A stretch of 64,000 nt of DNA from Cryptomeria japonica (taxonomy: Eukaryota > Streptophyta > Pinopsida > Cupressales > Cupressaceae): the NCBI RefSeq assembly GCF_030272615.1, contig NC_081406.1:247001218-247065217 (forward strand), written 5' to 3'. How positions within the stretch are numbered: the stretch's first letter is position 1; each line of letters starts with the position of its first letter. This document shows positions 23,146 through 33,714 of this stretch, piece by piece. A model generated the notes under the pieces. The model had not been told where the DNA came from. It did no database searches and worked only from the letters and a program-made list of their open reading frames with translations. The translations under genes were made by a program, and so were the position numbers.

Positions 23146-24667
23146 TGATAATACAATGATGAACAGTGAGTACCAAACCGGTACTGAGAGGGGGGGGGTG
23201 AGTCAGTATAGATATAAAAACTTTTCCTGAACAGGTTTGACTATAAACAGTGAACTTGACTAGCAATCACTAACACCGGTCATAAACAAAATTACTACCG
23301 GTTAAACAAAATGAGATTGTGAAAGATATAAACCGGAAACACTTATCTTACCACACAACATACACCCTCATTTCCACATTATCCTTGTGCATAAACATGT
23401 AATCTATCATCAAAAATATAATAACATGCTAGATCAACATGATTCATCGCTTGACAGAAAACAACAAAGCATCCCATGAAAAGGACATCACACATGACAC
23501 ACATATTTTTCACATGGAAACCCAACTGGGAAAAACCACGGTGGGGATGAATACCCTCAAGTTGTTTTTGAACTCTTTAGAAGACCGCTCTGTTAGGAGC
23601 CTTGTCCGGTTAAAGACTGTTACAATAGGTTTTGTTAAGAACCGATCCTGTTAGGGATCACCCGGTTAAGGGATGGCTAGAATACCCGGTTAAGGGTTAA
23701 ACCTTGTTAGAGGATTTCATGAACCCAATGGCTTTGAGCCACCCTATTAAAGGATTTACAACAAGTTGGTTAAAGCTACCCTATTAAGGGATTTTTCAAC
23801 TATTGAAGTGGTTAGAGATCAACAGGTATTACAATGATCTGGTAATAGCGCCACTTCAATGCTAATGCAGATCCACTTTAGTTCCTTTCTTCTGCATACA
23901 CACTCTACAGGTATCAACCCTCTTATTTCGTCTGGCAAGAATCACATATCTTTGCACTTAGATACACACAACATTTGCCAACAACTTCAACATGAAACAC
24001 AACATCGACCTTATAGGAAACAGATAGGTCGGTAACATAAACCCTAAACCCTAAACATTTAGGTTGAACAATTCAGTCGGTTCAATCCTGACCATTGAAC
24101 ACTTTGCATTTGAATACAATGGTCTTGAACAAATCTCAAGACATTCTCCATCGTTCATTCTTCATCGCTTCTTGGAGGTGATAACCCATCATGCGTTCTC
24201 CACCGTTTGCATAGACTTTGCACATTCCCAAGGTAGATAGGATCAATCTCCTTCATGCAGGATCCTTCATGTGCATGAGGGAGACATGGCAACATGATTT
24301 GATCTCCATTACAATGCTAACACATCACACAATGCCATCGATTGAATCACACAAGCTTGAAACACTTCAACCGGAAACCTTGAAGCTGAGACTACCAACC
24401 GGTAGTCATACCATATTAAACCTTGATAGAAAACATTCTATATACCAGTTCACTTGGACAAATGTACCGCTTCACCTTTTGCATATATACTGGTTCTCAT
24501 CATTATACCGGTTCACTTTGCCAGTTGCTTAACTTCAATAAACCTGTTCACTCTTCATCATATTACCGCTTCACTCTTCAACATATTACTGGTTCTCTCT
24601 TTCAGCATATTGACATCAATGACAACACAATATCATCATGTCAACATATTTTGCACATATGCCAACA
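23146..24667 (-). repeat. Copia X LTR B, shared by X1 and X2, 1522 bp
   Basis: It begins TGATAATACAATG and ends ATATGCCAACA on +. On its left is the X1 primer site, so it is the 5' LTR of X1. On its right is a polypurine tract, so it is also the 3' LTR of X2. Confidence 0.88.
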
Positions 24668-24679
24668 ATCTCCCCCTTT
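24668..24679 (-). promoter_or_regulatory. Polypurine tract of Copia X2
   Basis: ATCTCCCCCTTT on + (AAAGGGGGAGAT on the element strand) is immediately adjacent to LTR B. It is identical to the X1 tract. Confidence 0.85.
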
Positions 24680-24912
24680 GGCATTGATGGCAATATACAA
24701 AGATATCTCTCTTTCTGCATCACATCTTCTCCTTAATACTGCAGATATCTTTACCACTTCACATATTCTCCCTCTTTGACAACAATGCCAAAGTGGAGGC
24801 ACAAGCTTCCTTGTTCCACTATGCTGCTCCCCCTGAGGAGTAGCATCCTTCAACACATCAACCTTGAAAAGATAGGCAAAGGAAGATCTGACCGATGTGG
24901 AGCATAAACGTT

Positions 24913-27797
24913 TTAGATTACCTCTTGACGGGGAAACACCTCTAATTCACCTCTCAGATAGGTAAAGGTAGCCTTCGGTAGAGGCTTGGTGAATATGTCT
25001 GCTAATTGCTCCTTACTGGAAACATGTTCCAATACCACCTCTTTGTTCTGAACCTTTTCCCTTAAGAAATGATACTTGAGTTCAAAGAGCTTGGTTCTAG
25101 CATGTAAAACTGGATTCTTGGAAATGTTAATTGCACTTGTATTGTCACAAATATACTTATATGTTCAGATACAAGAACTTTGAAGCCATTCAATACATGC
25201 TTCATCCAAATAGTCTAGGTGCGGTTCATAAAAGCTGCAACATACTCCACTTCTGCTATAGACTGAGAGATACAACTCTTCTTTTTACTCATCCATGAGA
25301 CCAGTCTACCACTGAGAAAGAATGCACCACCGGTTGTGCTCTTTCGGTCATCCACATTACCAGCCCAATCAGCATCTGTGAACACTTTTAGATTGAAATC
25401 ATCATTGTATGGATACCATAATCCATAGTCAATAGTTCCCTTCAGATATCTAAGAATCTGCTTGACTGGTACCAAGTGGGATTCTCTTGGGCTTTGCTGA
25501 AATGAAGCGGTAATACCCACTGCATGTGCAATGTCTGGTCTGTTATGCACTACATAATGCAACTTACCAATCATTGATCAGCATTCCTTCTCATTTACCA
25601 ATACTGAGTCATCCTATTTTGATAGTTTACAACCAGTCACCATTGGTGTACCAACCGATTTCTTGTCTTCCATGCCAAAGGTCTTCAACACCTCTTTGAC
25701 ATACTTGGACTGAGTAATAAAGATTCCATCTTTCATTTGCTGAATCTGCAGTCCAATGAAGAACTTAATCTCCCCTATAAGTGACATCTCAAACTCTTTT
25801 TTCATCTCATCTGCAAAGTCATGACTCATCTTGACATCTCCACCAAAGATTATGTCATCAACAAATACTTCATAGATTAGAATCTAATCTCCTTCTGATT
25901 TCAAGTTGATATTTCTATCTTCACTTGTTCTTTCAAATCCAATCTTCACAAGATGGGAATGCAAGCATTCATACCATGCTCTAGGTGTCTGCTTCAGTCC
26001 ATACAAGGCTTTATGTAGCCTACACACCATGTCACTGTCTTCTGATAGGGAAAACCCATCCGGTTGCTCTATATATACCTCCTCTTCAAGTATTCCATTC
26101 AGGAATGCAAATTTTACATCCATTTGGTATACCTTGAATCCGTTAAAAGCTGCATATGCAAGGAGCATACGAACTCCTTCCAATCTTGCTACTGGAGAAA
26201 AGGTTTCTTCATAGTCTTCTCCTTCTTCTTGGGCATATCCTTTACATACTAGTATGGCTTTGTTCCTTACCACTGTGCCATCCTCATTCAGCTTATTTCT
26301 GACGACCTATTTGATTCCAATGACATTTTTATGCTCCGGTCTGGGTACCAAAGGCCACGTACCATTCCTCTCTATCTGGTCAAGCTCTTCTTCCATTGCC
26401 TTGATCTAGTCTTCATCTTTATGTGCCTCTTTGAATGATTTAGGCTCAAATTCAGTGATCATACATGAGCTTTCTCTAACCTTTCTTCTTGTAAGAATTC
26501 TTGCATCTTTGTCTCCTATGATCTGTTTTAGTTCATGATTGAGTTTGACATACCTAGGTATATTCTTAACAGATTCCTCTTGTTTTTCTTCTTCATCCTC
26601 ATCTTCATCAGCATCAACATCCACCGGTGTAAGAGCATAATTACTAGTACTGGGCTGATTTGCAACCGGCTCCCAGAAGGTTACTACCGGTTCATCTCCT
26701 ATATGCTCTCTACCAGTTTCCTCAGGTTTCTCAGAGTTTTCATCAACCCTAACATTGATGCTTTCAACAATTCTCTGAGTCCTATTGTTGAAACATTTGA
26801 GAGCTTTTCTCTTTGTGCAATACCCTAGGAATATTCCCTCATCACATTTAGCATCAAACTTGCTCTGATGTTCACTCCTCTTGATATAATATTTACTTCC
26901 AAATACTCTGAAGTAGCTTACCACTGGTGTCTTACCGGTCTAGTACTCATAAGGAGTCTTATCCTTTCCTTTCTTGATGAGTACCCGGTTCATTGTGTAG
27001 AATGCAGGGCTCACCGTTTCTCTCCAAAAGGTGTGAGCAACCTTCCCTTGGATTAGCATGGTTCTAGCCGCTTCAACCACCATCTGGTTGTTTCTCTCTA
27101 CTAAGCCATTCTGTTGTGGAGTCCAGGGGGCAAACAGTTGCCTCTTGATGCCATTCTCTTCACAATATTTGTTGAATTCACCAGAAGTGAATTCTCCTCC
27201 TTGATTAGTTCTAAGGCATTTGATTCTTCTACCGCTTTCCTTTTCTACCAGTGCTCTGAAAGATTTGAACTTTCCAAAGGCTTTAGACTTATCCTTCAAG
27301 AATGTGACCCACATCATTCTTGAGCAATCATCTATAAGAATCATAAAATATCTATCTCCTTGCACACTCCTAGTTTTCATAGAACCACATAAATCAGTAT
27401 GCACAAGATCAAGTAAATTGTCTGCAGTGAAAGATTTACCTTTGAAGGTTGAGGAAGACATTTTCCCCAGTTGACACTCTCTGCACAAAGGATTTTCTGG
27501 TTTATTCAGCACCGACAATCCTTTGACTGCCTTGATCTTACTGGACTTCACAATGTTATCAAAGTTTACATGGCAGTCTCCCATGCCATATCTAGCTATC
27601 ATCAAACCTAGCCATAAGACACGTACTTATACTTGCATTTAGTTGAAATAGGTTACCTTTGGTCTGCATACCGGTGGTCATCAGTTCACTGGTCTTTCCT
27701 TTGGTTTTGCACATTCCATTTCTGAATTCTAGAGTGAGTCCACTATCATTCAGCTGGGCAACACTCAATAGGTTGTGTCTGAGACCTTCCATCCAAT
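24913..27797 (-). pseudogene. Copia X2 pol remnant, gag and protease start deleted
   Basis: The first readable codons, YWMEGLRHNLLSV at about 27797, correspond to YWVEGLRHNLLSV inside the X1 protease. Everything upstream is missing and LTR C follows directly. Integrase (27605-26940) has HTDLCGS, RTNQGGEFTSG with Asn for the second catalytic Asp, and NGLVERNNQ. RT covers about 26420-25840 ([33 protein letters not shown]) with FVDD intact at 25865-25854. RNase H (25574-25215) has FTDADWAGNVDD. The pol stop is at 24913-24915. Stops lie near 26940, 26405 and 25575. Confidence 0.83.
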
Positions 27798-27798
27798 A

Positions 27799-29246
27799 CT
27801 TGACTGGAAATCACTAACACCGATTATAAACCAAATTACTACCAGTTAAACACAATGAGATTGTGAAAGATATAAACCGGAAATGCTTATCTTACCACAC
27901 AACCTACACCCTCATTTCCACATTATCCTTGTGCATAAACATGTAATCTATCATCAAAAATATAATAACATGCTAGATCAACATGATTCACCGCTTGACA
28001 GAAAATAACAAAGCATCACATGAAAAGGACATTACACATGACACACATATTTTTCACGTGGAAACCCAACTAGGAAAAACCACAGTGGGGATGAATACCC
28101 ACAAGTTGTTTTTGAACTCTTTAGAAGTCCGCTCTTTTAGGAGCCTTGTCTGGTTAAAGACTGTTACAACAGGTTCTGTTAAGAACCGATCCTGTTAGGG
28201 ATCACCCGGTTAAGGGATGGCTAGAATACCCAGTTAAGGGTTAAACCCTGTTAGAGGTTACCTTGTTAGAGGATTTCATGAACCCAATGGATTTGAGTCA
28301 CCCTGTTAAAGGATTTACAGCAAGCTGGTTAAAGCTACCCTATTAAGGGATTTTCCAACTATTGAAGTGGTTAGAGATCAACAGGTATTACAATGATCTG
28401 GTAATAGCACTTCAATGCCAATGCAGATCCACTTTAGTTCCTTTCTTCTGCATACACACTCTACAGGTATCAACCCTCTTATTTGGTCTGGCAAGAATTA
28501 CATATCTTTGCACTTAGATACACACACAATATTTGCCAACAACTTCAACATGAAACACAACATCGACCTTATAGGAAACAGATAGGTCGGTAACATAAAC
28601 CCTAAGCCCTAAACATTTAGGTTGAGCAATTTAGTCGGTTCAATCCTGACCATTGAACACTTTGCATTTGAATACAATGGTCTTGAACAAATCTCAAGAC
28701 ATTCTGCATCGTTCGTTCTTCACCGCTTCTTGGAGGTGATAACCCATCACGCGTTCTCCATCGTTTGCATAGACTTCGCACATTCCTGAGGTAGATATGA
28801 TCAATCTCCTTCATGCAGGATCCTTCATGTGCACGAGGCGGATGTGGCAACACGATCTGATCTCCATTACAATGCTAACTCATCACACAATGCCATCGCT
28901 TGAATCACACAGGCTCAAAACACTTCAACCAAAAACCCTGAAGCTTCAACCGAAAACCCTGAAGCTGAGACTACCAACCAGTAGTCATACCATATTAAAC
29001 CTTGATAGAAAACATTCCATATACCAGTTCACTTGGACAAACATACCGCTTCATCTTTTGCACATATACCGGTTCTCATCATTATAAAGGTTCACTTTGC
29101 CAGTTGCTTAACTTCAATAAACCTGTTCACTCTTCATCATATTGCCGATTCACTCTTCAGCATATTACCGGTTCTCTCTTTCAGCATATTTACATCAATG
29201 ACAACACAATATCATCATGTCAACATTTTTTGCACATATGCCAACA
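27799..29246 (-). repeat. Copia X LTR C (5' LTR of X2), truncated
   Basis: From CTTGACTGGAAATCACTAAC onward this follows LTR A/B to the end ATATGCCAACA, then the TCAAG duplication. The first about 118 + strand bases of the LTR, corresponding to 17201-17318 of A, are absent. The break is the same deletion that removed the X2 primer site and gag. Confidence 0.87.
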
Positions 29247-29251
29247 TCAAG
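29247..29251. repeat. Target site duplication TCAAG, right copy
   Basis: Second copy of the TCAAG at 17196-17200. Host gag coding resumes immediately after it. Confidence 0.9.
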
Positions 29252-29902
29252 GAGATAAAAAATTTGAGAAAAGAAACTGTTAGTTTGACAGATCAACATA
29301 AACATGATGTCAAAACTATATCTAATTTTACTCTTCATATTGAATAGAAGAAAAGAATTCTTGAGGTAACTCAAGAAAAATTGTGTCAAAAGGAAAAAGA
29401 ATGTTGTCTTCTTGAAGAAAAGGTTGCCAACTTACAAAGGAAGCATACTTTGTGTGAAAGTTCATCTGAATCTTTCAACAAACAAAAACATTACAAAGTG
29501 AAAAGAAATTTAAGCTTTTCAGAAGGATAATCTTCAAGTTGTGCTAATGCAGAAAAAGGTATATCTAGTGGTCAAACAAGTAAGCCTTCTAAATATAATT
29601 TTCATTTTTTTGGCTATTGTTTCACTTGTCATCAAATTGGACATAAAGCAAAAGAATGCAAGGTTATGTCTAGAAGTAAACAAAGTCTTGTAAATGGTAA
29701 TTTTTACAAGTTCTTAAGTAACCTCAAATGCTATAAGTGTAATGATTTTGGTCATATTGTTGCTTTCTGCAAATCTGATTTGGTTAAACAACTTAACGAG
29801 TCTGATAAAAATGTCAAACAAAAATTGATTTGGAAACCAAATAGAACATGTGAAGCTTTGGTTGTTCAAACAACCTTGCACTCAGTTAAGAAAAATCTCT
29901 AG
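29252..29902 (+). pseudogene. Copia H gag, C-terminal part with two zinc knuckles
   Basis: This continues the frame interrupted at 17195. A Lys/Glu-rich, probably coiled-coil segment is followed by two CCHC knuckles, CFTCHQIGHKAKEC near 29618 and CYKCNDFGHIVAFC near 29729. With the knuckle at about 16900 the gag has three. It ends SVKKNL with a stop just before the protease. Stops near 29346 and 29528 break it. Confidence 0.8.
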
Positions 29903-31341
29903 GTGGTAGATAGTGGTTGTTCTCACGATATGACTGGTGATAAAAGAAAATTTGTTATGTTTGAAAACTATGTTGGTGGATATGTTAGATTCGGTAATGA
30001 TCATTGCATTCAGATTGTAGGAAAAGGTACTATTTTAATTGACAATGAAACTCGTGTACATGATGTTTACTATCTTGGAGGGCGCACACATAATTTACTC
30101 AGTGTGAATCAAATTTGTGATAATGATTTTCATGTCCTTTTCTCTTCTTTAGGATGTAAAATCAAAAAGAAATCTAGAAAAATTGTTGTTACAGGTTTCA
30201 AAACTAATGGTAACATTTACAATTTGTATGAAATCACTAATAACAAAAGTGAAACCAGTGTGTGCTTTATGAGTCAAGTTGAAGAAACAAGACTCTGGTA
30301 TAGAAGGTTAGGGCATGCCAATTATGATAACCTAATTAAGATTAGTAAAGGTCAGAATGTCAGAAATATGCCAAATCTCACTAAACCAGATAATAGTATA
30401 TGCAGAGAATGTCAAGATGGAAAACAAGCAAGAGTCAGTTTTAAGCCTAAAGAGTATTCCTCTACTAAGCCACAACAACTAATACACACTGACTTGTGTG
30501 GTCCTACAAGGACAAAGTCTTTAAGCAATGAACAATATGTTATGTTGTTCATTGATGATTACACAAGAATGACTTGGGTCACATTTTTACAACATAAAGA
30601 AGAAGCCTTCCATAGGTTCAAGATTTTTAGGAAAATGTTTAAAAATGAATCATATCTTAAAATAAAATGTCTTCGATCAGACAAAGGGGGAGAGTATACT
30701 TCCTAAGAATTTGTGGATTATTGTGAAGAACATGGGATAAGAAGGCAATACTTATCCTCCAAAACACCACAACAAAATGGTGTGACTGAGAGGGGGAAAA
30801 AACTGTGAAAGAGATGGCAAGAACTATGCTTCAGGATGCAAAATTGTCCAATACTTATTGGAAATAAGCAATACATATTGTTGTTTATATTTTAAACAGA
30901 GTGCAGTTAAGAGTGAACACTAAATTAACTCCTTATGAGCTCTGGTATGGCAAGCTAGCAAATGTTGACTACTTCAAAATCTTTGGTAGTCAATTCTTTA
31001 TTAAGAGGGATAGTGATACTATTGGCAACTTTGAATCACGTTGTGATGAATGTATTTTTCTAGGCTATTCTACTCACAACAAAGCTTTTAAATGTTACAA
31101 TAAAAGGCTAAAAAGGATAATAGAAAGTGCAAATGTTAAAATAGATGAAAAGTTGCATAATGAACAACATGCTAATGATTTTGATAGTATTGTCCAATCT
31201 GAAACTAAACATGATATTGCTCAATCTAAACAACAATCTAAAATTGAACAAAAGTCTGATGTAGAACAAAAACCAGAAGAGAGAAGAACTCAAAATACCC
31301 CTACCAAAACAGTTCCTAAATTGTCCACTAAGCTTTTATAG
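29903..31341 (+). pseudogene. Copia H protease and integrase
   Basis: Protease has VVDSGCSHDMTGD at 29903-29941 and the typical THNLLSVNQ. The pre-integrase zinc region is WYRRLGHANYDNL … CRECQDGKQ. The integrase core has HTDLCGP (about 30490), LRSDKGGEY (about 30676) and Glu in NGVTERG (about 30788). The main frame stops at 30704. A one-base shift occurs near 30800 and a stop near 30866. The C-terminal segment at 30901-31341 (TPYELWYGKLANVDYFKIFG, CDECIFLGYSTHNKAF) ends in a Gln-rich linker (QSKQQSKIEQKSDVEQKPEE). Confidence 0.83.
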
Positions 31342-33089
31342 AAAAATCATCTCGAAGATCTTGTAATAGGTCATACTTCTGCTGGAATTCAAACTTGAAG
31401 ATGACTTGCAAACACAAAGAATCAACATGTTATCTATGTTTAATATCACAACTTGAACCTAAAACTTACACAAAAGCTAGTAAAGATGTTATTTGGGCCA
31501 AGGCCATGCAAGAAGAGATTAATAAAATAGAGAAAAATAAAACATGGGAACTTGCTCCCAAGCCTTCTTAGAAAAATGTAATTGGTGCTAAGTGGGTTTT
31601 TAGGAGCAAAATTAATGACAAAGGAAATGTAATCGAAAATAAAGTGATGCTAGTATGAAAAGGGTACTCTCAGATTGAGGGTATAGTCTTTGATGAAACA
31701 TTTGCCCCTGTGGCCAGATTAGAAGACATAAGGATGTTTTTGGCTTATACTGTATATTAAAATTTTAGAGTATTTCAAATGGATGTCAAGACTGCTTTTT
31801 TAAATAGTGATCTTGAAGAGGAGGTTTATATGGATCAAACCAAAGGTTTTGTGCAGGCAAAGAGGATTATGTGTATAGACTGAGAAAATACCTGTATGGC
31901 TTAAAACAAGCTCCAAGAGTCTGGTATGCTAAGCTAGATAAGCATTTGTAGGAACAGGGTTTCACTAAAGGTGTTGTAGACAACAACTTATACTTCAAAA
32001 CAAAAGGTGATAGTGTACTAATTGTTGTTGTCTATGTAGATTATATCATATTTGGCAGTGATAATGCTGATTTTTGTTCAGAATTCCTAGAAATATGAAA
32101 TCTAAATCTGAAATGTCAATTTTGGGTGAACTATCGTTCTTTCTAGGCTTACAAGTCAGTCAGTTAGAAAAAGGGATATTTATATCTCAAGCTAAATATG
32201 CTAAAGAAATGTTAGAATTTTTTTAGATGAATGGGTGTAAGCCTGTTGGTAAACCTATGGGAAGAAACTGCAAACTTCAACAAGAAGTTGATCAACCAAA
32301 TGTTGATCGTACAATGTACAGTTACATGATTGGCAGTCTATTGTATTTGATTGCAATAAGACCTAATATTATGCACTCTGTCTATTTAGTTTCACGGTTT
32401 CAATCTGCACCTAAAAATCTCATTTGAATGTTGTTAAAAGACTTATGAAATACATTTTTGGCACTCTTGATTTTAGATTATGGTATCCAAGACACAATGA
32501 CTTTACATTAATTGCCTATACTGATGTTGATTGGGTAGGCAATATTGATGACTAGAAAAGAAAATCCACCGGTGCATTCTTTCTTGTAGGAAGATTGGTA
32601 GCATGGCATAGCAAAAAACAAGACTCTATATCTCTGTCTAATGTTGAGGCAAAGTACATTGCAACAACTACTTGTTATACTCAAGTCCTTTGGATGGTTC
32701 GGACTTTGAAAGACATTCATGTTATTGTTTCTAAACCAGTGCCCATCTTTTGTGATAATACTAGCACCATAAATATATCCAAAAATCCTATTCAACATTC
32801 CAGGACTAAACATATTGATATCATATATCAGTTTCTTCAAGAAAAGGTCTTTGCTAATGATGTGGTGTTAGATTATGTCACTTCTGATCAGGAACAAGTG
32901 GCTAGCATCTTTACTAAACCACTACCTAAAGCAGTTTTTGAAAGCATGAGAGATAGACTTTGTCTTTTCTCTCAATTCTCTTTAAATGTTTCACTTCTAT
33001 TTCTGGAGTTAGAGGGAGATTTTATTGCTTCCTTCTTTTCTCCCTTGGCAAGTATTGGCATTTCAGTTTGTTGTTCTTTTTCTCAGTGA
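31342..33089 (+). pseudogene. Copia H reverse transcriptase and RNase H
   Basis: The RT is readable across frames from about 31480 ([64 protein letters not shown]). The catalytic box reads YVDY at 32033-32044, so the second Asp is Tyr. At least ten stops and several shifts occur before 32220. The RT/RNase H part is at 32227-32427 (RTMYSYMIGSLLYLIAIRPN), then YTDVDWVGNIDD, KSTGAFFLVGRLVAWHSKKQ, CDNTSTINISKNPIQHSRTK and IFTKPLPK, with the frame ending at 33089. It is the most decayed part of the element. Confidence 0.82.
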
Positions 33090-33700
33090 TTGTGTGATGC
33101 ATCATTGTACAATGTACTTTCATGTACCACATGTTCATTGTGTGATGGTTCTTGACATTCTTAAAATCTCCTCTTTGGCATTGTTGTCAAAAGGGGGAGA
33201 TATTCAGTGTTTCAGTGATAGTGATTCTGATATAGTGACAATGATTTTGATTCAGTGATATTCTTAAATTCTGATACAATGACAGTGATTCTAATTTAGT
33301 GATATTCTTTTTAGTAATATTCATTCATTATGTTTTAGACAGATTCTTAAATTCTGATACAATGACAGTGATTCTGATTTAGTGATATTCTTTTTAGTAA
33401 TATTCATTGATATTCATTCATTATGTTTTAGACAGTGACAATAAATGATATGTGATTTAGCAGTGATAACAAGATTCACAGTGATCATTCTCATTCTTTG
33501 CAGTTTATGATTGTTTATGTGTGTTCTCATACTTTGCAACTTATGATGAACAATCAGTTTCAGGTTGTGATTTCATTCTTTGATTCAGTTTAGTGTTTTT
33601 GTGCTGACAACTGTGTGCATTTTGATAGGATCCATTATGCCCTCTTTGATGCTGTGAATTCAGGTAAAATACTCAGTTGAATATTTGTTTGACATCAATG
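33090..33700 (+). other. Copia H non-coding tail between pol and 3' LTR
   Basis: No gene. A polypurine-like tract AAAAGGGGGAGATATTC lies at about 33189-33205 after GTTGTC, mirroring the extra tract near 18850 in X1. Much of the rest is TTCAGTGATA- and ACAGTGATTCTG-type repetition. Confidence 0.55.
33261..33434 (+). repeat. Tandem duplication of about 83 bp in Copia H tail
   Basis: The unit TTCTTAAATTCTGATACAAT … TGTTTTAGACAG occurs at 33261-33343 and again at 33344-33434. The second copy carries about 10 extra bases (GATATTCATT-like). The copies are nearly identical, so the duplication is younger than most of the decay. Confidence 0.8.
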
Positions 33701-33714
33701 CCAAAGGAGGAGTT
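33701..33714 (+). promoter_or_regulatory. Polypurine tract of Copia H
   Basis: CCAAAGGAGGAGTT after GACATCAATG, next to TGTTGCCCCTC. The phrase CATCAATGCCAAAGG is shared with the X elements. An alternative tract, AAAAAAAGGGG before TGTTCATTG at 34435, is possible but lacks the CATCAATGCC context. Confidence 0.6.

Larger units (their letters stand above)
17201..29246 (-). mobile_element. Nested Copia complex: LTR A - X1 - LTR B - X2 - LTR C, minus strand
   Basis: Two related SIRE-like Copia internal regions in the same orientation share one LTR between them, and one TCAAG duplication encloses the whole 12-kb unit. Each internal region has a polypurine tract next to the LTR on its left. Only X1 keeps a primer site. 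X2 lost its primer site, gag and the protease start, together with the first roughly 118 + strand bases of LTR C. This looks like one insertion carrying, or later rearranged into, a head-to-tail tandem. Confidence 0.85.
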
